Positions 51,664-62,148 of a stretch of 64,000 nucleotides of DNA are shown piece after piece (the stretch's first letter is position 1; every line of letters starts with the position of its first letter). Where the stretch lies: assembly GCA_036245525.1 (NCBI GenBank), contig BTPG01000006.1:72745526-72809525 (forward strand), written 5' to 3'. The notes below the pieces were generated by a model. It ran no database searches, had not been told where the DNA came from, and was given only the letters and a program-made list of their open reading frames with translations. This DNA comes from Semisulcospira habei. Lineage: Eukaryota; Mollusca; Gastropoda; Semisulcospiridae. The position numbers and the translations under genes are program-made.

Positions 51664-52120
51664 TCTAAACATGGAGGATTACAGAACTACAACTAAGGCA
51701 TCAAACACTGGCAATTATTCAAAGTAAAGCTTGAAGAGGTGAGTTTTCAACGACCTCCTGAAGTCAGAGACAGACTCACTGTTTCTGACCTCAAGAGGAA
51801 GTGTATTCCATAACACTGGGGCTTGATAAACAAACGTGTGCTGACCAAATGTTTTAGTTTGGACAGAAAGTACACACAGCTTCCGTTTATCTAAGAGGAG
51901 CGGAGCTCACGAGAGGGTGTATACACGTGCAGCAAAGAGGACAAGTATTCTGGGCTGTGCCTGAAAGGCAGTTAAAACAGATTGACATAACTTTGTATTG
52001 AATACGTGAGGACACAGGTAGCCAGTGAATGGACTTAAAGATGGGTGTGACATGATCAGGAGGATTTTACTAGGAAACAAAAATCATGACCCCTGAATAA
52101 TTTGGCGTACTTTTCCACAG

Positions 52121-52330
52121 CTGCAGTGTATGGTGGATTCTCATTTGGCCAGTCCACCAATGGATCTCTAGGCAGCCAGGGAGCAGCGTCCTTTGGGGGA
52201 ACATCGTTAGGGGGAACATCTTTTGGTGCTGGGGGAACAGCACCAAAACCTTTCTCCTTCTCCTTCGGTTCCCAGGCCAGTACAGGGTCGGCGAGCAGTT
52301 CTCAGCCTCAATCACAAGGGGCAGGGCAAG
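52121..52330 (+). CDS. nup50: Nup50 coding exon 4 (FG region)
   Basis: 70 codons, phase 1 in and 1 out, after acceptor 'ttttccacag', ending at donor 'caag|gttggt'. Glycine-, serine- and threonine-rich with several FG motifs ('GGFSFGQST', 'ASFGGTSLGG', 'TSFGAGG', 'FSFSFGSQ'). These contact transport receptors in the pore. Only about 50 bp separate it from the L2 remnant upstream. Confidence 0.95.
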
Positions 52331-52381
52331 GTTGGTGATGCTACGTTTTTCCCTTCTCTTTATTTGGTAAAGTTGAAATTT

Positions 52382-52790
52382 TTAACCCTTGCAGCTGAAA
52401 CACACTAAAACAGGGTGCCACAGAGGCACTGCACTTGAACTATCATAGTCGGTGTTTATCTTGTGGTATGTGAAGGCTGACTTTGTGTACGGAAGTCAGA
52501 AGTGTTGTTTTTGTGTCGTACAGTGTGCTTGTCTCACATGAGTATTACTTTGTATTCCAGTCTGTGGTCTGACACACTAAAACAGGAAATGGATCAACCA
52601 TGATATTTCAAGGGTGGTGCCAAAATATCTTGGCACCTTATGGGCGCCAAGCTAGTCTGGCACAAACCATTAAATATCATGGTTGATCTGTCTCGAGAAC
52701 TTTAATTTAGACTTCAGAGGACATCTCCCCAAAATTGGGAATTTGGCCCTCGGGCCTTGTAGAGCTGAATGTGATTTAGTATAACATGTA
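52382..52790. repeat. Decayed M2-type MITE material
   Basis: Starts TTAACCCTTGCAGC. An inner core, 'caagggtggtgccaaaat' and 'ctagtctggcacaaacc', lies near 52608-52675. Possibly one copy nested in another; the ends are not resolved. Confidence 0.5.
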
Positions 52791-52791
52791 T

Positions 52792-52999
52792 TTAACCCTT
52801 TTCATTCTGATACACTATTGCTTGAAATAAATTTGACTATAATAGTTCAAAGGTGGTGCCAGAGTAGCGCCAACATCTTCTGGCACCACCCTTGAACTAA
52901 ACTGGTTGATCTATCGCCTAATCTGTAATGTAGCTTTCAGTTTCATAGGACAATAAGCAAATTTAAAAAAAAAATCAGCCTCAGGATTTTATTGGTTAA
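52792..52999. repeat. TTAA MITE, family M2
   Basis: Bounded by TTAA, arms 'CCCTTTTCATTCTGATAC' and 'AGGATTTTATTGG', core 'gtggtgccagagtagcg' and 'tctggcaccacccttg'. Confidence 0.75.
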
Positions 53000-53316
53000 A
53001 TGTGTAGTGCAGCCAACTTTTTGTCATGCATTGTGTTTGTCCCATATGAGTATTACTTTGTAGTCCTGTCTGTGGTCACTAAATGTGATGTCTAAATGTG
53101 TATAGAAATGTGCAGTACCGCCAACTTAACTTACATCGAGGTATGTTGTAACAGAAATCAGATAAAACACTTTTCTGTGGTTCTGTCTGCGCTTGTTTTA
53201 TGTAAACTCTATGTTTCGCTTTTGTAAATAGTAAACTTTGAATATAACAAGAAAAACGATGTGTGACCACTGATGATTGTCTGAAGTTCTCTGAATGTGT
53301 CGATTGTATGCTTCAG

Positions 53317-53395
53317 GTGCAGAAGATGAAGAGTATGTTCCACCCAAACCAGAAGTGCGGGAAATCAAGGAGGACGGAGCCTCGTACTCAAAACG
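53317..53395 (+). CDS. nup50: Nup50 coding exon 5
   Basis: 79 nt after acceptor 'tatgcttcag', ending at donor 'aaacg|gtaaac'; phase 1 in, 2 out. It encodes an acidic/proline linker ('DEEYVPPKPEVREIKEDG') and the start of the Ran-binding domain ('ASYSKR'). Confidence 0.92.
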
Positions 53396-53556
53396 GTAAA
53401 CAACAAAATATGTTAGTTGTCAGTTTGTGTTTGTATTTGTTTTGTAAAAGGATGCTGAGGAAAATTAATGCTGTTCCAGTTTTGTTAACCCCCACATGCA
53501 AACAACTCTTAGTACTGTAAACAGTACTGGCTGCTGCATGCACAAGGTACATGTAG

Positions 53557-53648
53557 TTAATCCTTTGCATGTCGGCAAGGGTTTAGTGGCGATGATTCCT
53601 GTAGGAATCGTCACGACTAAAACTGCTACCGACAGGCAAAGGGGTTCA
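53557..53648. repeat. TTAA MITE, family M1
   Basis: 'TTAATCCTTTGCATGTCGG' with 'gattcctgtaggaatcgtc' at the centre and an inverted end, 'GACAGGCAAAGGGG'. The right TTAA is mutated to TTCA. Confidence 0.7.
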
Positions 53649-53888
53649 AGGGTCAACTGGCGTATAATTATCGGACAGCAGAAAGGCCTAGCTGAGCTTT
53701 GCTCCTGGGGCCAGTGCATGAGCGAGCTTAGTCCTGCACCAGCCACTAGGCAAGGTGTGCCACAATAGCGGTGTACCTTGCTTAATGGCTGGTGCAGGAC
53801 TAAGCTCACTCATGCAACTGGTGGTTGACAGTGTGAGCAAGGTGCTGTCAGTGCTGCAGGACCAACAGTCAGCTGTTGGTTGTTGGGG

Positions 53889-53980
53889 CTAACCCTTTGG
53901 CTGACAGTAGCACGTTTTGTCAAGGTGATTCCTGCAGGAATTACCTTGACATAGTGCACTTTTGACAGCCTAAAGGTTAA
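53889..53980. repeat. TTAA MITE, family M1
   Basis: Arms 'AACCCTTTGGCTGACAG' and 'GACAGCCTAAAGGTTAA', centre 'gattcctgcaggaatt'. Next to a longer palindromic stretch at about 53690-53815 ('agtcctgcaccagcca' and its complement). Confidence 0.65.
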
Positions 53981-54078
53981 ATGAGCTGTCCAAATGGTGT
54001 CTTTACTGTAATGCAGGGGAGACAATTTTGACCTTGAAGATGGACTGAGGTCTGAAAATTGTATACATGTGTGTACAG

Positions 54079-54197
54079 GTGCAAACTGTTTTACCAGAAA
54101 GATGGTCAGTGGGTGGATCGTGGTGTGGGCAAACTTCATCTGAAGCCCACAGACGCTGGCAAGACACAGCTGGTGGTTCGGGCGGACACAAACCTGG
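54079..54197 (+). CDS. nup50: Nup50 coding exon 6 (Ran-binding domain)
   Basis: 119 nt after acceptor 'tgtgtacag', ending at donor 'ctgg|gtaaga'; phase 2 in, 1 out. It encodes '[20 protein letters not shown]' and '[11 protein letters not shown]', the first half of the RanBP1-type PH-like domain that binds Ran-GTP. Confidence 0.95.
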
Positions 54198-54280
54198 GTA
54201 AGATGCTTTAAGTGTGTATGTGTGTGCTATCAGCACATCTGCACATTTTTCACTGGGTTTTATCTCTTATATTCATATGT

Positions 54281-54477
54281 TTAACCCATTACATTCTGAT
54301 GCTGATTTAAGAAAAAAGCGCTTGTTGTCCTATGAAGGGTACATTACAGATTACAAGATAGAGCAATGTTTTAGTTCAAGTGTGGAGCCTGAGGCGCAAA
54401 GCTATTCTGGCACCACCCTTGAACTGACATAGTCAAATTTATTTCAAGCAATAGTGTATCAGGATGAAAAGGGTTAA
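54281..54477. repeat. TTAA MITE, family M2
   Basis: Bounded by TTAA, arms 'CCCATTACATTCTGATGC' and 'ATCAGGATGAAAAGGG', core around 'attctggcaccaccctt'. Lies in nup50 intron 6. Confidence 0.75.
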
Positions 54478-54710
54478 TGCCCAATGGCCTGTGATTTCAT
54501 GAACGCAGATTTGAATTGGACCAGAAACAGGAAGAAAAATAATAGTTTCCTGCCTTTCTGACAGATGTAAATGAGTGTGTGTGGGATGGCCAGTTTTAGA
54601 TTAACATTGTGCTTCGGCCGACTAATCTGTGCAAATGTCTGAGCGTGCTTTCTGCAGTTTTTTTTTTTTTTTTACAGTTTTGCCTTGAATCCTAAATGCT
54701 TGTTTTAATT

Positions 54711-54783
54711 TTAACCCTTTGGGTGTCGGTACTGGTTTTAGAATCATCGTCACAAAAACCGCTACTGGCACCCAAACGGTTAA
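54711..54783. repeat. TTAA MITE, family M1, short copy
   Basis: 73 bp, arms 'CCCTTTGGGTGTCGGTAC' and 'ACTGGCACCCAAACGG', TTAA at both ends. Confidence 0.7.
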
Positions 54784-55175
54784 GTAGTAGCATACAGGGT
54801 TCGTTTTTGGAGCATGCCCTGCGCCTTTGGCTCAATTTCCCCAAATGACCCAGAACATTTTGACCTGAGGGCTCAATGACCCATAGGTTTCTGTAGGCAA
54901 TGGGCCCTTGATTTCACATGTTCCTAAGGGCCCACACCTTTTTTTTTTTGTCTTGCTGTTCCCCCCACCCCCTTCCACCAAGCTTTTTTATATTTCTGCG
55001 GAACCCTGAGCATATAATACAGGTTGTTTCTATCTGTCTCCCTTTTTGATGACTTGGCGACTCCATGATATCACCATCATTAAGCAGTCATGATGTTATT
55101 CAGTTATTAAGAAGAAGTCATTTTAATAGGACCCTTTTGAAGCTGAATTGATCTTCTTGTTTCATGTTTTTGCAG

Positions 55176-55384
55176 GTAACATTCTATTGAACATTCTGCT
55201 CTCCTCGACCATCCCCACCAAAAGACAGGGCAAGAACAATGTCTTTATCGTCTGTGTCCCCAACCCACCCATCAGCACCAAGGACCCGAGTTCGAATCCC
55301 GTTCCTATGCTCATCCGCGTAAAAACGGCAGAAGATGCTGATGAATTATTGGCAAAACTGGAGGAATGTAAAGGATCTAGTTGA
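55176..55384 (+). CDS. nup50: Nup50 coding exon 7 (end of Ran-binding domain, stop)
   Basis: 209 nt after acceptor 'tttttgcag', phase 1 in, ending TGA at 55382-55384. It encodes 'NILLNILLSSTIPTKRQGKN', 'FIVCVPNPPI' and 'PMLIRVKTAEDADELLAKL', the second half of the Ran-binding domain and the terminal helix. The match to Nup50 orthologues is strong. Confidence 0.95.
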
Positions 55385-56622
55385 ACGTGAATTTTTCATG
55401 TATAGATGTGTGAATGTTTCTTAGTATTGGAGTTGAAAGGATCAAGGGTTTCAGTAGGTAGACATTTCTGCAAGAGGCACATATCCTCTTGAGCCCCCGC
55501 AGATGCGGGGGCTCGTGAGGATATTTGCCTCTTGTGTAGGTGCTTTCATGAATCTATACCTCTTGTCTAAAGGGTCGTCAGGATCTTGGCCTCTTGTGGA
55601 AGGGGGCATGAGATCATGTACCTCTTGCCGGACCCACCTGTGTTTAATTCAGGGGATAGAGATCCGTCTCAAGCTGTCTGGGTTTCTAGTATGCCATCAG
55701 GGCTTGTGAGGGTCTCTGCCTTTCACCTTGGTGATAAGTTTTTGTTTTTCTCACGTGTGATATCAAAAGTGAATGTACGTACTGGGCCAGTGGTTGTCCG
55801 TCTGGCGTCTGCTGTCCATCATTGTCCATGGTAAACATTAACATTTTCATTTTCTTGGAGACTATTCAGGCTGCAGTCATCGAACTTGGCCAGATGATAC
55901 TTTGTGACAAAGACATATCTAAATATGTCCATTTAGTGACCTCTGTCTAAGGTCAAGGTCACACAGTTCAAGCAATAGGTACAAAATATACATTGTTATG
56001 TCTTCCTATGTATACTAATTTGGATGACCACTTGAAATGGTCAGGGTCACAAGAGGACAGTTTTCATCAGCATTTTTGCAAATGTTTCGGTCAGATTGGG
56101 CACAGAGATAGCTGGTGATGAGACCTCCCTATGCATGCAAATTTAGTTGACTAGTTGCAAGGGTCAAAGGTCACAGGTTCTGGTTCACAAAGGTGCCACC
56201 CATCATCCATGGTAAAGTTAATGTTATTTTTTTGAGATGGTTGACCCCACGCAAAGGTCAAGGATCGTGGGAGGTTAACAGGTCTGAAAATGCATACAAG
56301 AAAGGGGATTCCTGCAGGCATGAAGGTCAACTATTAAGTTACATAAAGACACCTGTTGTAAAGGTCAAGACCTCAAATGGTTGATTAATTATGTATGTGG
56401 ATCAGTTATGCACATGAGCTGTAAGTGCTTTGACATTCTTGTTTTTACGTGTGCTTATCATTGGATGGATTGGACTTCAGACTGCACAGGTTTATTTGTA
56501 CCTGGGTCTCTTCTAGCTGGTTGGGTCTGGTATTGTTTTGATACAGAATTGCAAATTGATGCCAGAAGACAGGAATAGGTAAGGTGGAGGTTTTGTGTGT
56601 GTGTGTGGGGAAAAAAACCTCT
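55385..56622 (+). other. Nup50 3' UTR and downstream sequence
   Basis: Contains several copies of a word like 'gcctcttg' next to a G/C-rich hairpin, 'agcccccgcagatgcggggg' (55494-55513). The same hairpin type appears near 28290 and 58560, so this is probably a repeat family. No polyadenylation site was assigned and no gene was seen. Confidence 0.45.
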
Positions 56623-56713
56623 ATAACCATTCAGCTGTTAGTATCGCTTTTTGTCCCTATGATTCCTGCAGGAATCATTGTGACAAAAAGTGCTGCCAAC
56701 AGCAAAAGGGTTA
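56623..56713. repeat. MITE, family M1, decayed
   Basis: 'tgattcctgcaggaatca' at the centre, with 'cgctttttgtccc' and 'tgtgacaaaaagtgc' arms. The TTAA ends have diverged. Confidence 0.55.
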
Positions 56714-56977
56714 GTATGTATAATACTTAAGAAACTGAGGAGAGTGAGGTTTTTTTCTTTGCATTTGACTTGCTGATAAGGTATGGGAAGGGGAGTGCAT
56801 GTTTGAAAGTTGGTGAAGGCATGCATCAGGATTTTCTTGGGTCGGTTTTTTTCTAAGGGAAAAAAAGCTTTTTTTGAGCAGCCAAAAAATGTAGGATCAT
56901 GTTTCTGAGTGTGCAGTAGACCTCATTTGAGCAACCATCTTGTTGCAGAAAAGGTGTTTAAAAAAACAGGTGCTCTT

Positions 56978-57165
56978 TAACCCATTTCATCCTAAGGCTG
57001 ATTTTTTTTCTTCCTACTGTCATATAAAGGCTTCATTACAGATCAGGAGATCAACCATTTCAGTTCAAGGGTGGTGTCAGAATAGCGAAGCTATTCTGGC
57101 ACCACCCTTGAACAATCATAGTCAAACTTATTTCAAGCAATGGATTTCATGATGAAAAGGGTTAA
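56978..57165. repeat. TTAA MITE, family M2
   Basis: Bounded by TTAA, arms 'CCCATTTCATCC' and 'TCATGATGAAAAGGG', core 'gggtggtgtcagaatagcg' and 'ctattctggcaccaccc'. Confidence 0.75.
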
Positions 57166-57527
57166 GAGAGGTCTTGCCGAGCAAAAGTGTCGCCTGTCAT
57201 TAAAGATCATCATTCAGGTAGGTGATCTCTCAAAAGCGTTGCCCCTCTGAGTAGGTTTTGTTGTATTTTATTTTTGCTTTGTTCACCAAACCACTGTCAC
57301 ACAGTTCCTAAAATGTTTAATTGTTGCCAGTTAGATTTATTTTTGTTTCAAACACTAAGTTATTTATTGTGGGTCTCCAGATCATCACTAAGGTTCTTTC
57401 CATGGGTGTATCTGAAATCCTGGGTTAGATAGGATGGGGGTGTAGGGTGGGGGTGGGCCGTTTGGCTTAGAGGTAGAGCAGGTCTGGGTGTCTGGTAGCT
57501 GCGAAGAATGACAGCTCTCAGGTGCAT

Positions 57528-58282
57528 CAGGGGTGTGATGTATGGACAGAGACTAGACAAGTCCCCGACGTAGCCCTAGTCGGAAACTTGTTACGTAGGG
57601 ACTAACTGAGGCATACATTTCCGATGCATGAACTGAGACTTGAGTCAGACTATCAAGTCCGAGACTAGATATGGTTAGTTCGCGACTTGTGTCAAGTGCT
57701 ATTTTTAACTTGGGAATATCCAGTTCCAAATGCCACTGAGCATGCGCCGCTGGGAACAGTTTTCGCCCTGCACGTGTTTTGACAGCCACTGTCTTCCATC
57801 TTCACTCTGCCTTTAAACTGTACTCGTCGATTTTGGTTTTAATAATATTAATAATAATAATATTTTACACTGATTTATATAGCGCTTGGCCTCCAAATGA
57901 AAGTGCTTTACAAGATCAAAAATCACAGAACAAAAAGTACAAGAGTAAATTTCACGGCGCTTGAAACTTTTGTGAAGCTTCGTATCATCAAACTCATCTA
58001 GTGTGTGTCGACGGTCTCTAAATACTCGATTTCGGCCGTAGATTTCGTCGAGATAGGAACATCATGTAGACAGCGGCTGCCATTTTGATTCGCTTTTAGT
58101 AAGAGACTAGACGCTTTACGCCTAGTAAATCGTGGGCTTAAATTTGGGCTGTTTAGTCCCTGAGATAGTTTCAGACTTGGCCTAGTCTCAGTTCATGCAT
58201 GTCTTACTAACATGTTAGTCTCAGGCGTATGAAGATAGTTTCGGACTTAGGCTCTAGTCTCTGTCCATACATCAGTCCCCTG
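57528..58282. mobile_element. 755-bp TIR element with CAGGGG ends
   Basis: Inverted ends 'CAGGGGTGTGATGTATGGAC' at 57528 with the near-complement ending at 58282. The inner arms also pair ('catgaactgagac' with 'gtctcagttcatg'). CAGGG-type ends are frequent in hAT MITEs, but no clean 8-bp duplication is visible, so the superfamily is open. An L2 (AAT)n/GCGC tail (57845-57915) is nested inside. Confidence 0.65.
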
Positions 58283-60899
58283 AACAGTAAATCAATGTCT
58301 TTCTGATATACTTTATGACACATGTGGAATGTGTCTTCTTAATTATGTTATAGTTTGATTTGGAATGTATTTTTATAATCATGTATTTCATGAGATCTGC
58401 TTGCTCTTGTGAGAATAAGTGTTCTGAATACTGCATTTATTATTGTAGCCCTTTTCCATATTATAACATTTATATGCAATGCCTAATAGCTCATGTGCCT
58501 GAGGAACATGTAGATGGGGGTCAGTAAGAGGTATAGATTTGCATGAGCCTCCCTCCGCATTTGCAGGGGCTCATGAAATTCTATGCCTCTTGCAGATAGG
58601 TGTCATTTTCTATAGCACAGACCTGCCTACCGTTACGGATTTGTTTCATCAAAAACATTACCGATGACATGACCTTATGGGAGTGTCTACTACTTACTCA
58701 ATTCTAGCCTAAGTACTCGTTGTGTTAACACACAACCCGGGAGGCACTCGGGGAACCCCGAGGGGGCCAAGAGTTGTCTCCCGATACTCCCCATCCGGAA
58801 CCGAGTACCCATAATTCCTCAGTCAGTCTACTTAGGCTTACGCTGTTCAGACGTGTTGCTCTAGCCTACGGATTTTGGGGATTTCGACCGGTTCTCCGGT
58901 CTTCGACGGACTTAGTTCTTCTCTTGACTTGTTCTTCGTCGGGCCCCCCCTGTACCGGGTGGCTCTGGTATCCCTTCTTCGTTGGCAGCTGCCCGCTTGG
59001 CTACCTGAGTGCCTGGGCTACGCTGTGAACTTCGCTGGGACTTCGCCGTGCGTGCCTTGGTTTGGATTTCTCCCCCCCCCCCCCCCCCCCCCCCCCCCTT
59101 CCCCGGTCCAGCTCCGGGAAAAGGTAAGGTGACTGGGTTGGCCCTCGGCTGGTTCCCGGGCTGGGCACTGGTTGAGCAGGCGCGAACGCGGTCTTCATTT
59201 GCGTTGTTGCTTGCGCCAAGATTCTTGACTTTTGCTTGGCGGGTCTCGCGCCCGTTCCCCCTCTCCTTCCGTGTTGGTGTGGTATTGTTATTGACAGGGT
59301 CAAGTCTCCCTTTTTTCGCTGTGGTTAGCAGCGTGGTTGTTGAAAGTTCCGCGCTTTTAACGGAAGGCATTTACGCGTGAGGGAAGAAATGAGACGTAGT
59401 CTGGAACGGTCATTCTTAAACGGCGCAGATCCGCAGGTGGTCAGCTTCGTTTTCCAAGATGGCGTCTAACGATGCAGAGCTCCGTGTTCCTCGCGGTTAA
59501 AACCTTTACTGGAAGGGGAATGGTGTGCAAGATCGGTGAAAGCTAAGTCTAACCTTATTTCTGGCGCTTACCTACTCACTTATTCCTCACCTATGCTCTT
59601 GTCCCTGGTTGGGTTCGGGGAATGTGGTATGCTCCAGCCATCCCTTGACGCATTACGTTGGTGAATGTGGCGAGAGCCGACGCTTACTTCGGTACTGAGT
59701 CGGTCCCGTCATGCCTGTTTTGTTATGCATACTGCAGACCTGTTTACCATATATGGGGGTGTATTAGATACATGGGAGATGCAGAGTATTCGTCAGTTGA
59801 GGGGACACTGACGGCACCAAGATGACTTATTGTTGCTGTCGTGGGGGAAGATCATAAGCTGCAATAACTTCTCTTGCCACCACAGGTGCTACTCACATTC
59901 CCTCACTTGCTCATTCCACATGTTACAATGACAGGCTGCAAATGGACGGTGATTGGTACGGGTGAGCCCGTCGCCACCGCATCTCATGGCAGGCGCCAGT
60001 GACCGTCTCCCGGCCCGAACCTCCTGGAAAAAAAACAAAAACAAACCCAGAGTGCTCAGACAGCCCTATGTCTCCTGGACGCACTGGTTTATGCTCTTTG
60101 GTTATATTCCTACTTGTGCATGTGACTACCAGTTAACATGAACAACATGCATAAGAATACAAGTTAACATGAACGACAGTAACGTTTTACTGTTGAAAGG
60201 TAATTAATTGCCTGCTGGCAACTTAAGACAATCATCAAAGCTGCACCTGGAGGCCCGTCGCTATAGTACAGCTCCGGTGTTTCGCGGGGGCTCCGCTCCG
60301 ACAAAGGTTCTGGGCCTGCCGCTTGCTTCAGGCTTATAATTGTCATGACATGCTTGAGTTTTGTTGTGCAGGATGTGTTGTAGGCTCAACTTAGCCTGGC
60401 GGTCCTCCCAGACCAAGGGTGGCTTCCACACCTGTAGGGGCCGGGAGGTGCCCGGCGTAGGACGTATACGCTGGGAAGACAGGTACACACCTTGGTGGTT
60501 GGGGGAGTTGCCTTGGCAGGATGGACAGACAGTGTGGTTAGCCGCGACTCCTCTTCTTCGCAGAAGGTAGGTCACACAGGTGGGGTGCTTACCTGGGGTT
60601 AACCGGGACCCTACTCGCTGCACTCTCTACCTTGCGGGGATGTATTGCAGGTCCGCGCGCTTGCTGACAGGTGGTTCCTCGCTGGTTGTACCGTTGTCTT
60701 GCGGAAGTTCACCTTACCAGGACAGAGTCCCTCAGGCCCACGCCCGCGTGCCTTCGGATTTTGGTATGTTGCAGGGGCCTTTAGATGACCTGCACACAGC
60801 GCGGACGTTACAGTGACCGTCGGACTCATACAAGGTCTGTCTACCATGTGCCTCCGAACCTTGGTGTGACGTCTGCGCCACATGACCTGGACGGCGCTG

Positions 60900-61560
60900 G
60901 TCTCACCTTGGAGCTTCTATCGGCGAGAGCGCCCGACGCCTGTGACTGGTTACAGACCTGCTGAGATACCGGCGGATATTCCCGGTACTCCGACTGCTCG
61001 AGTTCCGACGAGTGGACTGTGAGATCACCATGCCAGACGCGTCAGTATAGTGTGCAGGAGGAAGTGCGCTTGGACAAAGCCTTCTGACAGACAACCGGCC
61101 TCCCTACAGAGCACACTGGTACCAACTTGGGTTTTCCGGCGCGAACGCCTGACACCGGTGACTGTTCCAGACCTGAGGACATACCAGCTGTTCCGGTTCT
61201 CCAGCCTTTCAAGTTCCGACGGCCCTAGCATCGGGGGATCGACACGTCGGACACAGCTTGGTAGTGTGCGGAGTCGGGAGCTCGAGGCGTTGGTTCCCAG
61301 GAGGGAACACGCTTGGACCAAGCCTTATGCCAGGCAGAGAACCCTTCTCGCTACAGAGTTCGGTTCGGAGAGACGTGCTTCGTGCCGTCCATGGTCAACC
61401 GATCCCCACTCATCTCCTAGGAAGGCCTTGGATCCTCCTCGGCCGCTGCGAACCCGCCTCGCCATAGAGTCCGGCTCGCGGAGACAATCTCACACGCACA
61501 CCACGTCTCGACACGTTCGGGATCTGCTCTTCGATCGAACTCGGGCCGGCTGCTAGTGGT
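60900..61560 (+). repeat. Gag-region direct repeats of DIRS locus C
   Basis: Degenerate ~150-200-bp units. 'gcgcttggac.aagcctt' occurs near 61069 and 61310, and 'cgcc.gacgcctgtgac' near 60932 is matched near 61147. They resemble the Gag-region repeats of element B in kind but not in sequence. Confidence 0.5.
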
Positions 61561-61614
61561 TGCAGGGTACTGTTGGTGGCCAGCCAGCAGGGCGGAGGTG
61601 CCTGTCTCCGTTCC

Positions 61615-62148
61615 TTACCGCCCGAGTCCTTGACGATCTTGTGGAGGGATGGCTACGCGGACCGCTCCAGTTACTGCGCGGAGAGGGGTTCTCGACGCGG
61701 GCGTTACAGGAGGGTACGCACCTGGACATAGCCTGCGGTCAGGCGGAGACCCACCTCGATACAGAGCCCGGTTCGCAGAGTCACGCTGTCCCGCCAGTTC
61801 CCGACGGTAGAAACGAGCGACGGTAGATTCTGCTCGCCAGCCCACCGCGGCCACGATGTCCTTGACAGCGCAGTTCCGGTCGTATGCGATGCTCGTGGCC
61901 ATGGCGCGTACTTCATCTGCACGGATCTTCAGTCTCTGCGCTACCCGTCGGGAGAGATCCATGTATGCAGTTTGTATTACCCAGCGCAGCCAGGAGGAGA
62001 TCGTCTGGGCTGGGATATCAGTCTTGCCCTGTCGTTTGGGCAGGAAGAGGCGGCACGACTGGGAATCCACTTCCCTCAGGATCGGATCTCCGCTCTTGCT
62101 CTCCTGCACGCGAGGAGGGACCACTCTGCACCTTGGATGCCCGTCCAT
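61615..62148 (-). pseudogene. DIRS locus C tyrosine recombinase, C-terminal domain
   Basis: Minus frame of 177 codons. It has 'ISSWLRWVIQTAYMDLS', then the H-x-x-R position as 'KIRADEVRAMATSIAYD', then 'IVAAVGWRAESTVARFYRRE', whose Y is the expected catalytic tyrosine. Element A has His where this copy has Asp, so the box is damaged here. The N-terminal half, with the first catalytic Arg, should lie above 62148 on minus, but no matching frame was found. Confidence 0.8.

Larger units (their letters stand above)
48725..52070 (-). mobile_element. L2-type LINE remnant split by a plus-strand LINE
   Basis: Its 3' tail, (ATT)n with 'aaagcgctttacaatttgta', lies at 48725-48840. The RT C-terminal coding end lies on minus at 52070-51664 ('SVSDFRRSLKTHLFKLYF' at about 51730). 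Between them sits the + LINE at 48841-51663. Order and strand show one L2 copy interrupted in its 3' UTR. Confidence 0.7.
5977..55384 (+). other. nup50: Nucleoporin Nup50 gene, full coding span
   Basis: Seven coding exons: 5977-6045, 31848-31943, 39063-39534, 52121-52330, 53317-53395, 54079-54197 and 55176-55384. They total 1254 nt, which is 417 codons plus TGA, and every junction phase fits. Vertebrate Nup50 is about 50 residues longer. Nup50 is a mobile protein of the nuclear pore basket. It binds importin alpha through its N-terminus and Ran-GTP through its C-terminal Ran-binding domain, and helps release cargo and recycle importin. All these parts are present in order: importin-alpha-binding N-terminus, FG-containing middle, C-terminal RanBD. 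About 48 kb of the span is intron, mostly transposon-derived. No frameshift or stop was seen in any exon, so the gene looks functional. Confidence 0.95.
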
